NCBI GenBank assembly: GCA_029215795.1
Contig: JARDYH010000002.1
Span: 15,183,001-15,247,000 of the forward strand
Length of the DNA: 64,000 bases
Direction: 5' to 3'
Origin: Anniella stebbinsi
Taxonomy: Eukaryota > Chordata > Lepidosauria > Squamata > Anniellidae
In this document: positions 1 through 12,204 of the stretch, piece after piece
How the letters are laid out: the number at the start of each line of letters is the position of its first letter
How positions within the stretch are numbered: the stretch's first letter is position 1
Program-made: the position numbers and the translations under genes
Notes under the pieces: model-generated
Database searches by the model: none
The model's input: only the letters and a program-made list of their open reading frames with translations
What the model was told of the DNA's origin: nothing

Positions 1-930
1 CCTATTGTGAACCTAAATGATGCCTTTTAAAGTGTTACCTCCTGCTCCCATTCCAGTATTCCAGTTTCTTGTTACCGTGTTTGTTCATTGACATCCATAA
101 ACTGGTGACACGCACAAAATATTGTGTGCATGCTTCCCATTGCTGAACTTTCTGCATTCATTCAGAGTTAATCCCTGTTTTCGCAAGCAAATCACCAAAA
201 GGGAACTAAATTTGCATATTTATCAGTTATGAGGCTGCAAAAAAAAAATCCGATGAGAAGGTTTCGGCTGAGTTATTACATTCAGCTCTGCCTTTGATTT
301 CAAGCTTGAGTGGGTCATAATTTTAAAAGAGCATGGAAGGAAGAGAGGATCTTTACATCCTAATCGCTCTTTTTATTAGGAAGGTAATTATATGTGAATT
401 CCTGAATAAAATATTTGGAATAAAATGGCACAGTATCAGAATTAAAAAAGAAAAAAGAAGAAAAACGCATACTTAAAAAACAACAACAATACAAGCTCAT
501 GTTGGATAGGAGATCAGAGGTTGAAGAGAGAATTCAAATGCTTCATTAGAAATGCTAGTGTATTTGTGTGAAACGTTTTCCCCAAATGATGCTGTTTATT
601 CAATTTAGCCTGGAATTTTAATGCAACATTTCCTAATAACTACGCAGCCTTATTTAGTATGGGAGGTTGAGTTTTTAATGTTCTGACCAATTGAGGATGG
701 CATCCAACTGCATCCAATTGTATTGATGCTGCACAACTCAATGCCTTGCCTCAACAGAAGCAAGAATGACAAGATTGCTTTCCCAACGGGCAGAATAAAA
801 GAAGGGTGGGGGGAAGCCTTCTCTGAATTTTGAGTGGGCTCTTAAAACCAGGTCCTACTGTTATGTTCCTCAACTTAAACCACCAACAACTGAAGAGAGA
901 GGGAAGAATCCAATAGTGTGCTACTGCTAG
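1..930. other. Unassigned AT-rich DNA
   Basis: No repeat family, coding exon or RNA gene was recognised. There is an A-rich simple stretch around 445-495 and otherwise ordinary AT-rich sequence with frequent stops in all frames. Confidence 0.5.
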
Positions 931-932
931 GG

Positions 933-996
933 CTATCTGGACGTTGTCACTGCATCCTCTCCATCAGATGTGAAGATATAGACCCTTAGCCTAAAC
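933..996 (+). mobile_element. DIRS-like fragment, isolated
   Basis: This stretch matches 2752-2815 closely: both contain the word cagatgtgaagatatag followed by a CTTAGCC-type block. The second copy lies within the DIRS-like element further on, so this is probably a stray fragment of the same family. Too short for an independent family call. Confidence 0.45.
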
Positions 997-2690
997 TAAC
1001 GGTTGCACAGCATAAATAGCATTTGTTTGCGTGCTGGGCTTTCTGGGAAACTTGTCATGCTAGCAAGTGCTGTTGATATTGTGTGAACATAGTCCTAGTG
1101 ATAGCACATCATTGGATTCTTCCAAATCACAGTTGTGCAGGAATGTTGAACAGCTTGAGCATTTTGTTCTTCTTTAGAGTCTCACAATTGGGTTCTGCAG
1201 CTTCAGAACTTTCCAGCGCTCTAAACGTAGTGCAGGTACTTCTGCCCCTGCCTTTAGTCCAGTTGCATAGGCCCTGACAGTTCAAGAAGTACCTTCCTAC
1301 TCAGTTGTGTTCTGACCTCCATGGAAGCAGCATCACTGAGACATATATGTTCCCCCTGTAAATCCCTTTAAGAACTCCACATTTATTCCTTTCTCATGTT
1401 TCTTTTATTGTAGTTAGGGGCAGTTCTTTTGTCTTTCATTGATGGTTTCAATTCTGTTTACTTTTCCACCATTTTGTGTCCTTATGTAGCAAACTGAGCA
1501 ACTATGGCACAACAAGGTACTTTGAAAGAGTACCAAGCTTGTGGGGAAAAGTCCCAATGCCAGATGGCCAAGGCCATTGTCTAATCGGCAGAGGCAAAGA
1601 ACACGATGCTGACAGCTAACATGATAAGCAAGCATGGGGAAATCACTCACCTGGATTTTCTGGATTCCATGCCCTGCTTTGGGAACAATCCGCTGAAACG
1701 TTTAGGAAAATGGGCAGCAACATTTCATGGAACTGGGCTGGTGGAAGCAGACTTGCCCACCCCTACTTCCTATTGGCAGCCCTTTCAGCCCACCCACCTC
1801 CAATGCTAAACATAAGATTAGGGAACTCTGGTGAATGGGGTAGGCTATGGTACAGAGGGCTGAGAAGGAAGGGATGCGTGATTCTTCGCTCACAAAAGGT
1901 GCTTCTGTCTAAGTTTGGGGGTCCCTCTGTTCCCCCACCCATACCTCAGCCTACACAATTCAGTAGGGTCCCCTGATCCTCTGTGTAGTAATTTGGAGGG
2001 CTGGATGGACCATTGTGGGAAGGAGGGGCAAGAAGGTCTATACAGTCGTAGTATCTACTGCATCTTTACCACCAGCATCAATTTCAACAGCTGCAAGGAC
2101 TTCAACAGCTATTCAGCCTTCCATGGATCCTATTCTGCTTATCACAGTTTTGGATCCCCCCCCCCACATACACACACACCTCTTAGCTCTCTCTTTAAAG
2201 GTCCATTTTCAAAGGGTGCCTCATTTATCTCTAGATAACAATAGAGCTTCTGAGGACTCTGACTCCTGAAGACTGAGCATCCAGCCCCCCACAAGGGAAG
2301 GAACAACCACTCTTGCTCCACCTGACTGATGCAGAGAGTAAAAGTAGACCACTTAGTGTTATGGGCTGAAGATTCTGTGGTGAGCAGCGCTTACCCTTCC
2401 TATTTCAAACTACCAAGTCTGCATGGTCATGGTACGCTACCAATATTCGCTATGGTTTCTTCTTCGCTGTCCTTTGGGAGGACGAGAAAGTTCTCACTGA
2501 ACTATCTGAAGCAGAAGTGTTCCACTTGGTGAAACTGTAGTTTATGACTACATGGCATGCAAAGGAATATGAATCAAAAGTTGTGGCTACTTCTGTAGTT
2601 CTTCGTAGACATATTTGGTTGTCATCCATTGCACTTTAGCCTGAAAGCAGGACATGTATTGAGGCTCTGTCCATCAATAACAAGGAGATA
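997..2690. other. Unassigned DNA between two DIRS-like fragments
   Basis: No coding exon was recognised. The stretch lies between two copies of a shared DIRS-like block and part of it may be decayed gag-like sequence of the same element, but I could not align it to a protein by eye. A C-rich run followed by CA repeats lies at about 2157-2180. Confidence 0.4.
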
Positions 2691-3169
2691 TTTATTTTGC
2701 ATGCAAACAGATCACGCATGAACGTTTCTAGAAGACCAAAATTACTGCCCGATATCTGGAAGTTGTCACCTCATTCTCTCCAACAGATGTGAAGATATAG
2801 AACCTTAGCCCAAAAGCCCTTGAGAATGTTCTCTACCTTTGAACTAGCTAAGAAAACACCTTCTTCATATAGGAAGTATCAGAAGCCAAATAGCAAATCT
2901 CTGCCTTCTGCTTCCTGAGATTTAACATACTTCGACTTTTCATACTAAGGCACCATTGCTCTTTACACTCAACAGAAGCATTAGAAACAGATTCTAATGG
3001 TTCCTGGCAAAGTGGAAGGCCATATCTATAGGCAGTTCTCAAATTAGCCTATTCCATTGAGTGAATAGTTGTCTGATTAGCCTATTTCATTGAATTCCAC
3101 ACTATTCCATCGGGCCTGTCGTAATCTGGTACTGCTTTGGAAGGTGGACTCTTATAAACAAGAGCACTA

Positions 3170-3560
3170 GGGAATTTATTCCCATACTCCCATTGTACCA
3201 CTTTCCTGAAGAAAAATATGGATTGTGCCCTCGATATCTGTGATTTCCATACATTTATCCATCTGAAGAAGTTTTGGACAGTCTCTCTCAGAGATATACT
3301 TCTCTTTCACAGATCTCAAGGGTGCCTATAACCATGACATCTCTGATTACTTCACTTTTATATCAGAGGACATGTGCTTCAAGTATCAGAGCCTGGCATT
3401 TGAACTGTCCATGGTACTGAGAATTTTCATATAGTGTATGAAAGGCATCTGCTGCAAGACCTGTCATTTTTCTCATATTGATGATTGTCTTCTCATTGGG
3501 GATTCAGCACTGCGCTGTACAAAATGTCTTCATTACATCCTTGACCTTTTTGGCTGCTCT
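3170..3560 (+). pseudogene. DIRS-like reverse transcriptase core, broken
   Basis: The first part (to about 3295) reads FIHLKKFWTVSLRD in one frame; the second (3307-3560) reads FTDLKGAYNHDISDYFTF onward in another, so a frameshift lies between them. The second block has one in-frame TAG shortly before CMKGIC. The catalytic motif is HIDD where this clade usually has Y/FxDD; both aspartates are kept. In a live element the enzyme would copy element RNA into DNA. With a frameshift and a stop inside the RT core no product is expected. Confidence 0.65.
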
Positions 3561-4584
3561 TAACCTATGCATCACTATGAACACAGAATTCATTTAATTG
3601 GGTCCATTCTATATATGCTTCAAACTTTGTCTTTCTCCCTCAGACTGAGCATTCTGTGATAACAACTCTTGCATCTTAATTTTGTCTGCATCTTATACAA
3701 AAGGCTACACTCAGATTCATCAACCCCTTGCAATCATGGTTTCTAACACCCTCATGACTGTGTATGCCCATTTCCATATGAGGCCACATCAGTCAATGCC
3801 AAGTGCTGAATATTCTGCTTCAAGGTACGTATGTGTTAAAGTACTATTCACATTGGACAGGATCCTTCAGGTCTATGTTCACTCCATCCCTGTCATACCT
3901 TGAATATGTCACAAAATAACCCAAAGAGCAGATTGCATATTTCTATCCCATGTTGGCCATGTCAGTCTTGGCTCACAAAGTTTCTTAGGTAACCAAATGG
4001 CTTAGGTTTTGCACATGGACCTCTCTGAAGATCCTTGAGAAGATTGGTTCACGTGTCAGCAATCATTCACATTGTTCCCTGTGTCTGATCTCCACACTTC
4101 TCCAAACTATTCTGGAAGGGATTGGCTAACTGGCACCTGCCTGTCAGAATTCCTCTTTCAGTTTGGCTCATCTTCTTGGTTCACAAGAAAGCCCTTGCAA
4201 GCTATGGCACTGATATGCAGAACCTTTCCTTTAAGACAGAATTTTGAGTAGCCATCACCTCTGCATGCATTTGGCTGTACTATTTCTGCTGGTACTTGGG
4301 GCATAAAGTGGTACTTGGGCTTGATGTTATCTTTCTTCACAAGGCGGCATGCTCATTTCGCTTCTGCCATGATATGAACCTCGCGGTCTTCTTTTGGAGC
4401 CTGAGAAAGATGTGCAATATACTATACATACCCTGAACATCCTTTACATGCCCTAGAGATTTTTAACTTCGTAGACGGCAGGCTCCCAAATGGACAGAAT
4501 CTATGTGTACCCCACCAATATTTACTTGAAGTTCACTTGGTTACAACTCTCCAGATTGTGAGACTCCATGGAGATCATGATGAA

Positions 4585-4850
4585 CAAACAGAAGTTATTA
4601 ACCTGTAACTGGTTTTCTTTGAGTGCTCATCTGAGCAGTAACACAAACTGCCTCTTGCCCTGCTACTGTTACCTCTTAAACATATTGATACTATTATGGC
4701 TTGGAAGTAGGAACTGAGCAGTTAAGTGCTCGCTCCACATCTCAGGGCATGTGCACCTAATAGATCCCACTTAAGTGAGGGGAGGAGCAGAACTGCCAAG
4801 CTCCTGAATAGAGTTCTAGAAAGTTCTAAAGATGCCCTATGTAGGTGCAG
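4585..4850 (+). repeat. DIRS-like 3' terminal segment
   Basis: It begins with ttattaacctgtaactgg, then tttgagtgctcatctgagc and a short CT-rich stretch, the order seen at the 3' ends of reptile DIRS-like elements. It follows the coding remnants directly and in the same orientation. The distal boundary near 4850 is a guess. Confidence 0.5.
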
Positions 4851-7561
4851 AACTCAGTTGAGAGATCATAATTCAAAGAATGTCAGCTACACATAAGAAA
4901 CGTGTCTCCCTCTGATCACAGACAGCAAATACAAAAGATGTGTTTATGCATTCAGTATTCAGCTCCCATCAATAGTGTCTGTACATGGTAGGATGCTACT
5001 TATTTCTACTCAGAGTATTCACAAATCACAGTGTTAATTAGGCAGGCACTAAGTTCCTGTAATAGCTGTAGCCTGTAATCAAGAGCCCTTTGTAATGATA
5101 GTGCTGAAGTTCAGAACTGGAAACAAACGTCCCCATTTTATAAACCCTGAGAAGTTTGGACCCAGATTATAATGGGCTTGCCAGCACCAGGTCCTTATTG
5201 TTACAGCTGCTGCCTTCCCTTTCTCATCCAGTTAGGAGGCCTCTATTAGATTTTCAGCACTAACATGGCAGCATCTTAGATTCAAGGATCAAGGGAGGAT
5301 GTAAGTCTAATACATACTGATGTCCTGTTATCAGGACCCATGATACATTCCCATTAGATCCTTACACATGCTATGCATGCTCACAATAGTGACTCAGCCA
5401 CAAGGATCCATCAGAGATGTTATTTTTGTTATTCTTGTTGACTCTAATAGGACATCAGCATTTATGTGAACTACCTTTCCCACGGATCCTTCTGACTAGG
5501 ACACTGCTGAACCACTGAACACCACCTGCAAGGACTTCCCATTATGAGGCCCCACCACCACTAGGGATGTTTGGTGGAAAGGAATGGCAGGAGGTGGGGT
5601 TGTGGGGGAGAAATTGGGAAGATGCTTCCACAGTCGAGCCAGTGGAGCAGAATAAGGCATTAGCTCAGAATGAAGCTAAGTTTAAACCAGATGCGAGACA
5701 AGTTGAGTGTGATGACCATTACTCAGAAAAGGAAATCAGTATGTGCCTCCCATATAGCTCTCTTTCCATTCCCTCTCCTCCCCAGGTCCCAATCCACAAG
5801 TTAGTCCTGCTCTGAGCAGTTACTTCCAGATACCAGCCATAATTCATTGGCTCCAGTGTATATTCCAATCCCTTGTAGAAAAGAATGGGAAGGCCTATTA
5901 GGATCCTAATAGATGCCATTTAGGATCAGGGTGCCAGAATGCTTGCATCTTATTCCCGTTTCCTAGCCCTTTTCCAATTTGTCCACATCCTTCATAACCT
6001 ATAACAGTCAATGGTGGTATGGATTGCTTAGCGGAGTGGTGTTCTGCTGCATTGCATACTGTGCTTCAGGAAGTACATCTCCATATAAACATTTCATGTT
6101 CACGGCACTGTTTTATATTCAATTTGCCATCTTTCTGCAAGCCCCCACATTTGACCATCCAATTATATTTCCGAAAAATATTATGGAAAGGTGGGAATTA
6201 TTTCAGGTTATAAACATTGTGATAACTCTGAATCAATGAGGATTTTTAAAAAAATCAAAACACCTGTTCTGTGTTCTCTTTAAGATGTTCTGTTGAGGCT
6301 GTATATTGGTGAAGCCACAATTTCCCCTGCGTTGTTGGAGAGAAGTATTGTTTTGGATGTTAACTTGCATTTTAATATATTGGTTAGGGAAGGGAGGTAA
6401 CCCCATCTGACAAGTATCTGGTGTCAAAGATAGTGGGGTTGTGAAGCCAGGGCTCATGGGGTCAAAGCACCAGGACTTTTTGATCAGCAGGGACAATAAC
6501 AGAATCTGCCACCCCTCTCAGACTTCCCCATTCTCTCTGAATTTAGCTGTCATCCACATAGTAGCTTGGGGTTGTAGAGGGTGGAGGATAGAATATCCCA
6601 GCAGTAGTATAGCCTGGTGAGCTATCCCTTATAGGTCTTGAATGGGTAACTAAGATGCATTAGTTTTGCAAAGGACCTACAAAGAGCATATATAATACAG
6701 AGAAGGAGGGAGATAGCAGCATCACAGGTGCCTGCCTTTATAACTCTCCTAGGGGGTGGGGGCATTGCTGTAGGAACTATCATGATAAGTTCCTGCACTT
6801 CAAAATTGACCACCGTACCACTGCATTTAAGAAAGATCACAAATGTATTGGCACTGGTTTGAAGATCTATCAGGATGACTTCCCGTGTATGGTCCTCATG
6901 CTAAGTGTTATAAACTCACATCTTCTGGGACCTTACCAAGATGGATGTGTTCAACATTTACCCCTCTCCCTTCCTGACCTGTGTGCTTAAGGTGTGATTA
7001 GGGGAAGACCAACCTGTGAAATGCCTCTTCAGTAACTGCATCCCTATTAGCCGATTTAAAACAGAATGCCATACTCTGAGGTCATGTATCTTTCTTATTC
7101 CCTATCTCAGCAGACATTTTGCAAATTATCAATCATCCCTTCTTTTTTACGTTCTCCTTGAGACCAGTAATAACAATGTGGTATAAACATGCCGTGAAGT
7201 CATCCAGGCCAACGATATCTCACTGTTATGCTGTAAATGTCTTTTGATGATGAGTGAGGAAAGTGATGCTGGTAGATAGAAGGAACAATGCTGTTTTTAT
7301 TATTGTAACATAGACCTGGCAATTCCTATCTTTGTGAATTGTCATCATGTTTGGGATGAGGGAGGGGGGAGGGAAGAGGGTGCTTTTTTATAAGTAATAT
7401 TTAATTTATTATTTAGAGTGGTTACTTTGGGATACTTTATGATTGGGGCGGGGAAAGTGATATCTGGTGTGAGACCTAGAGAAGGATGTTAAAGCTGTGG
7501 TGTATCTCATGTTGTATGTTGACCTTTCCATTGATAGTTTACCCTCCTTTTACCTGACATA
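4851..7561. other. Unassigned DNA
   Basis: Nothing was recognised over 2.7 kb: no reading frame longer than about 90 codons, no tail, TIR or SINE promoter box. It may contain unique intergenic sequence or very old repeats. Confidence 0.5.
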
Positions 7562-7693
7562 GGCCAGATCTACACCAAGCAGGAAATGACACTTTGAAAA
7601 CGGTTTGAAAACTGTATATGGAGCATGTCCTGGGCCCCAACAGTTTTCACTACTGTTATACACCGTTTTAAAGCAGTAGTGTAGATCCTGCCC
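7562..7693 (+). mobile_element. Small MITE, GGCCAGATCTACACC ends
   Basis: The left end ggccagatctacaccaagc and the right end gtgtagatcctgccc are inverted copies, and the interior contains a TTTTAAAGCAGTAGTG block shared in outline with 34614-34867. No clear target duplication was found. Non-autonomous DNA transposon; superfamily not assigned. Confidence 0.5.
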
Positions 7694-7949
7694 TGGTCAT
7701 CAATGTTGTCTTGTCCAGGCCAATTTTAATAAGCAGCATTCTTAGCTGCAACTAACAAGTGCATGTAAATACCTAAAGGTTTCAGTTCAATTGGTATAGA
7801 AACATCTTTGGGCATGAATTAGTGAAACTTACAGCACTTGAAATTTCCATTGATTTCAACGGGAAAGGTTCATGCTAGGAATGTTTGAGAAATTCCCTCC
7901 GTTGTGGGTTTGTTTGTTTGTTTTTATGGAATTATCCAAATCTTCCAGA

Positions 7950-8780
7950 TACAGGCTCAAACCCAATTCATGGGCAGAAATTCATAGATCTCCAAGCTTG
8001 CAAGGTGTTCCGCAGAACAAAACGTAATTGGTGACAACGTGTGCAAACATTTGAAGAATGTGCAAAGGAAAAAATGTGTCCAAAATGTGCACAGACATGC
8101 GTCAATCCATGGGTGCATGCATCCCCAAACGCATACATTTAACAATGTGCTGAAAAATGCAAACATTATGGAAAATGTACATGGATTTCCAAAGGGATTT
8201 CTTCTTCCCCCCCCCAAAAAAAAAAAGCCAAAGCAAGCTGATGTAGAAACAAGAAAAATCAGCTTGACCTCAAAAAACCAATAATCTTGATGAGTCTGAA
8301 ATTGACAGATCCGTCCACCCCTTGTTTATGCATGTGCTTAATTCTTCCGCTGAAATAAATTAGATTTCATAGTGCTATTTTTTCAAATGCCCTAGAGTAA
8401 AGATGTCATTCTCCTTCTGTCTAAGAGGAGATCCTAAAATAGGAATGGATGAATTGGTCAATCTTCATTTCTCTCCTTTTTCTCATTTTCCCCAGTCTCA
8501 ACTTCATTCTGCCCCCATTTCTCCATCAGTCTGTGATTTGTTTTTAAAAGTCCCCACCAAACATCATGCACATTTTGTTTCACCCATTTTTCCTAACGTG
8601 CACATTTTTGCCTAATCTGTGCATTTTTGCAAACAATTTTACCAAATAACATGCCTTTTTTGGTACTTGATTTCCATTAATATTTACATTTTTGCACTTT
8701 CCCCAATAGACACACATTTCTATATACATTTTTTTCAGTTCAAAAACTGAATTGCAAACATTGTGGAAGAGTGAATAGTG
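7950..8780. repeat. AT-rich inverted-repeat region, DNA-transposon-like
   Basis: The left side (8035-8180) is rich in gtgcaaa and aaatgtgcac words, and the right side (8560-8710) carries their inverted counterparts gtgcacatttttg and tgcatttttgc. This suggests a decayed foldback element related to the hAT-like pieces at 9862 and 37145. No clean ends or duplication were seen, so the call is weak. Confidence 0.3.
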
Positions 8781-9398
8781 AAGGATAACTGTGTTATGGT
8801 TTGCATATTAAATAAAGAACTGCAAATTCGATAGTTTCACATTAAAATCTGAGCCAAATAAAATTTCCCCCCTCACCCTATTCCAAAGGTGCTCTTACGG
8901 TGTCCATTTACTTAGGTAGCTAAGGCTGCAATCCTATGTTCCCTGAGAAGGCATCCTGGGACCCTAGATAGTTCAGAAATTCCCCTCTGAGATGAGAGAT
9001 GGAGTTCTGATTCCCCCCACACCCACCCACACACACAAACTACCTGTCCGCATGGAAAGATCTGTGTTTCTCATCTCTCTGAGGTCACAGTTTCAATGTT
9101 GGAGGGAGGGGAAAGGGGAAACATCAGGGATTTGGTGTGGGCGGAGCAAGGGTGGCTCTGGATCAAAAGGATCTAAGGTCCACTCAACCCTCCACCACGC
9201 CCCCAAAATTTAGTAATCACTGCTATTGGGGAGCACAGCAAAGCCGAGAATGAGTGTCTGGTTTGGTTTTGATTCAAAACTAACTTTACACCCACACGGT
9301 TGCAAAGGGGGTGGGTTAAACTAGCTAATGATCCCGGCAAAAGGAAGCACTTGCCATTGATTTTACTGGAAGGGGCTTGTGTCTTTGAAAAGCTTAAA
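8781..9398. other. Unassigned DNA
   Basis: A short gctgcaatcctatg word at about 8928, common in squamate repeats, is the only recognised piece. The rest shows nothing identifiable. Confidence 0.4.
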
Positions 9399-9428
9399 TC
9401 TCTATCTCTCTCTCTCTCTCTCTCTCTT
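9399..9428. repeat. (TC)n microsatellite
   Basis: About 14 TC dinucleotides in a row with one interruption near the left edge. Confidence 0.95.
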
Positions 9429-9560
9429 AATAGACAGCAACTTCCATTGAACTCACTAGGTCTTTGGGTGCGGGGAGGAATAGATGCTTCAGGATGAGTC
9501 ACAGAAACAATCAAAATCAGTGGGACTTGAGTACTTAACTGTGACTGGATCCAACACACT

Positions 9561-9776
9561 GGCTCAATTCGGACGACACGATAGTCAATGGTGGGTTGAC
9601 TAACCCTAACCCTAGGGGGCATTCCCCACACAACATGGTAATAAATAATCAACTGTGGTGTGGATTAGGATCAGCGCTGAGTTGACTATGGCAGCATTCG
9701 GATGACACAATAGTCAAAACAACTGACGATTGTTTCCCCCAACACCAGTTGTTTATTGTGTCGTCCGAACTGAGCC
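9561..9776 (+). mobile_element. PIF/Harbinger-like MITE, 3-bp TSD (copy A)
   Basis: The ends ggctcaattcggacgacac and gtgtcgtccgaactgagcc are inverted repeats, flanked on both sides by act (9558-9560 and 9777-9779). A second internal end (agcattcggatgacacaat, about 9692) suggests a composite of two related elements. There is no coding capacity. Related copies at 12494 and 29111 show the same end structure with 3-bp duplications, which fits PIF/Harbinger-type transposition; no transposase is present to confirm it. Confidence 0.75.
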
Positions 9777-9861
9777 ACTGTCTAGTCTACGAGGCCATTC
9801 TGGCTCTCTTGATTTGGGTCTGTTTTGATCAGGAATGTGTAAGCGTCTCTTCACATGTACA

Positions 9862-10209
9862 GTAGGGGTGTACAGGAATTTCGCTTGGATTCATTTTAAC
9901 TCACACTTCCCCATTTGCAATCCTGAACACTACCGGGAGCGCCGTTTTTGGAGAAAGCTCACACATTCCCATGCTTTCATTCATGGTCACAAAATGTATA
10001 TGCATTTTAAAAATGTGCATTTCCTAGGTGCATTTTCACACTTTAGTCTATGAGGGGAAAGTGTGCTTTGAAAAAAATGCAGACCAAAGTGTGTGTTTCT
10101 CCCATTCAAACAAAAAAGAAAAACAGATCCCAGTTGAAAATGGGAGCAAGGCAATCTGAGGTTCAGAGAATCTGGGGAGATCGAATACCGTTGATTCTCC
10201 CATCCCTTG
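9862..10209 (+). mobile_element. hAT-like MITE, taggggtgta end
   Basis: The left end taggggtgtacagg resembles the TAGGGRTG ends of proven 8-bp-TSD elements elsewhere in the window (18165, 46812). The presumed right end ctcccatccctt lies near 10207. The flanks are only partly alike (atgtacag and gtgtacac), so the boundary is tentative. Confidence 0.4.
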
Positions 10210-11640
10210 TGTACACATGTGGAAAGGAATGTTACATTCTCCCCATGCTTTCTTCTTCTGCAAGAGAGCTAAAGACAGAGGACACAATACAGAGACAGGT
10301 GTGCCTACATTCCCTAGGAATTATCAGACATTTAACTCAGCACTTCAGTCTCATTAATTCCAGTGGAGTTTAAGCATACCTATCTCTAGATTTTGATAAT
10401 TGAAGATGTAACAACACAGGTAAGTCCAGGGGATGGGGGTCTTTCACTTAGTGCAAATTCTGTGGTCTTGAGTCCACTTCTTTCTGCTCTTAAGAGCCTT
10501 ATTCATTTCACCCCACCCCCATACCTTCTTTCCCATTTTCTAAAACAAAGAGCATCTTAATACAATTTGATGCAAAGCCTTTACACACATCATACAGCAG
10601 CAAACCTGGCACTGTGGCCATGTATACACTTCACAGGGAGTTACAGCCAAGTCTAGCTGTCCACAAGTGTGTGTCTCTATGATAAGCATGTTTTGACTCA
10701 TTCACACATTACATTTTTTGGTCAACACTTCAAAACAGCAGCAGCAACAGTGTACACCTACAAAACATAATGTGTGAATCAATGTTGAAATGTTGGGGAA
10801 AGCTACAATACCATCCATGAATGTAGAAATTCATTAAAGGAGCTGCAAATAATTTAGGTGTAATATACTAAGCATTGTTCCTTCTCAGTTATTGTTAAAA
10901 TGGTGTATCTGTGGCGAGACAGAGTAAGAGTGTTGGAGGTCTGCATTCTTCTATGGGTTTTAGTAGATCTTTCAACTAATTCTCAGTTATTACTCAGAAA
11001 ACGTTAGTACGCACACACACACACACACACACCAAGGTCTTTGAAAGAGAATCCATAAAAATCATTAACCTATGTTGGGAGGCATTTCTTCAACATGAGT
11101 GAGTTACACTGCAGCTTTAACTACCTTTAGGAGGGGAAAAAAGAATCTTGTTGTCGCAAAAAGCCTAAAATTAGGCGTTTTGAGCCTACAAAGTTTTTCT
11201 TTGAATTGTTGGACTCTAGCGTTGTTAACCAAATTAGATTAGTGACTGCAATATTTAAGTGTAAATCTTGTTCTACCAGGAAGGGAAGTTGCTTAGGGTT
11301 TGAAAATAAATTACTGTTTCTACACACAATCTTGTATACTACCACATGAGAAAAAAATATGGGGGTTTTGTAATGTACTGTAGAACAGTCTCATATTCAT
11401 TTTTTTATAGAAATGTTATTCCAATGGTGCATTTTTTTTGTTTAATAAATAAAGTTTTGATACAAAATTTCTCTTTGTTGACCTTGTGCATTAAATGCCA
11501 AAAATATGTTTGAATGGGTTGGGATTTGAATTTACAAACCACACAGGCAACAAGTCCAATCACTTAGGATCCTGCTGTACAAACTTCATGCATACATTCA
11601 TGTAAACCTATCCCTTAATCCAGGTCTTTGTCAGAGGTCA
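10210..11640. other. Unassigned DNA with a CA microsatellite
   Basis: Contains an (AC)n run at 11011-11032. The AATAAATAAAG word near 11445 resembles a polyadenylation signal, but no upstream exon was recognised, so it is not called. Nothing else was identified. Confidence 0.45.
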
Positions 11641-11649
11641 TGCCATGTA

Positions 11650-11995
11650 TCCTTCTGCCTCCTGAAATGCAGTGGGGGGCTGCACAATGAAGGGCCTTTT
11701 TAGTGGTTGCCCCCATAAACTCTGGAATTATCTACCAAAGATGCTCGCTTGACCACCTCACCCTTGGGGTTCAGATGACACATTGAACACGGGCATGCCA
11801 GTTGGTATTTGGTATAATTGCTTATTATGTCACTTAATTCTTCTTCTGTTTAATTCTTGCTTCTGCTTCGGTTTTTACGGATGTTGAATTGTACTTTTAC
11901 CTGCATTTATATTTCTCTTAAACCACATTGTAGAACTTGATGGATGGAAAGGCAGGGTACACATGTTTAAATAATTAAAATATAAATAACCACAG
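11650..11995 (+). mobile_element. L2-like LINE 3' end
   Basis: It includes the last coding words before an L2-type stop (agggcctttttagtggttgc, ctctggaattatctacc), then a TA-rich 3' untranslated region ending near aattaaaatataaataa. The layout matches other L2 tails in this window (28405, 31338 reverse). Strongly truncated and diverged. Confidence 0.6.
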
Positions 11996-12204
11996 CACGA
12001 GATAGAAAATTTACAGCGAAGCAAATAAATTGATATGTAAATATTCCTACAAAGGCCAAGTTCACTTTCCAAAGCTCTGCTACTTTGTTAGGCACCTGAA
12101 GAGATTAATTAACTTCTGCAATACAGATGTAACCACTGGAAGGGAGCCAGGAGTCCAGAGCAATGCTGGCTGTGATACCCTCAGAGGCTCAGAAAGCTTA
12201 AACA

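Larger units (their letters stand above)
2690..4850 (+). mobile_element. Degenerate DIRS-like retrotransposon
   Basis: DIRS elements encode a Gag-like protein, a reverse transcriptase with RNase H, and a tyrosine recombinase, and they end in unusual repeats instead of standard LTRs. Seen here in order: a DVKI..L block around 2780 resembling the end of the Gag-like region, an RT core with FTDLKGAY and HIDDCLLIG at about 3307-3560, an RNase H-like FHMRP block near 3770, a block near 4230-4320 resembling the recombinase region, and a terminal segment after about 4585 (ttattaacctgtaactgg) typical of these elements in reptiles. Stops and frameshifts occur throughout, so it is dead. Edges are approximate. 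A Gypsy element is the alternative, but the 3' terminal segment favours DIRS. Confidence 0.65.

Noticed and set aside
9599..9618. ctaaccctaaccctag, telomere-like
   Set aside because: Only two and a half TAACCC units, inside a MITE; not an interstitial telomere array.
9173..9652. 159-codon minus-strand frame
   Set aside because: It crosses a (TC)n microsatellite (read as Arg-Glu repeats) and the edge of a MITE; no domain recognised.
11436..11460. AATAAA-like word as the end of a gene
   Set aside because: No upstream exon or conserved 3' UTR recognised; such words are frequent in AT-rich DNA and LINE tails.
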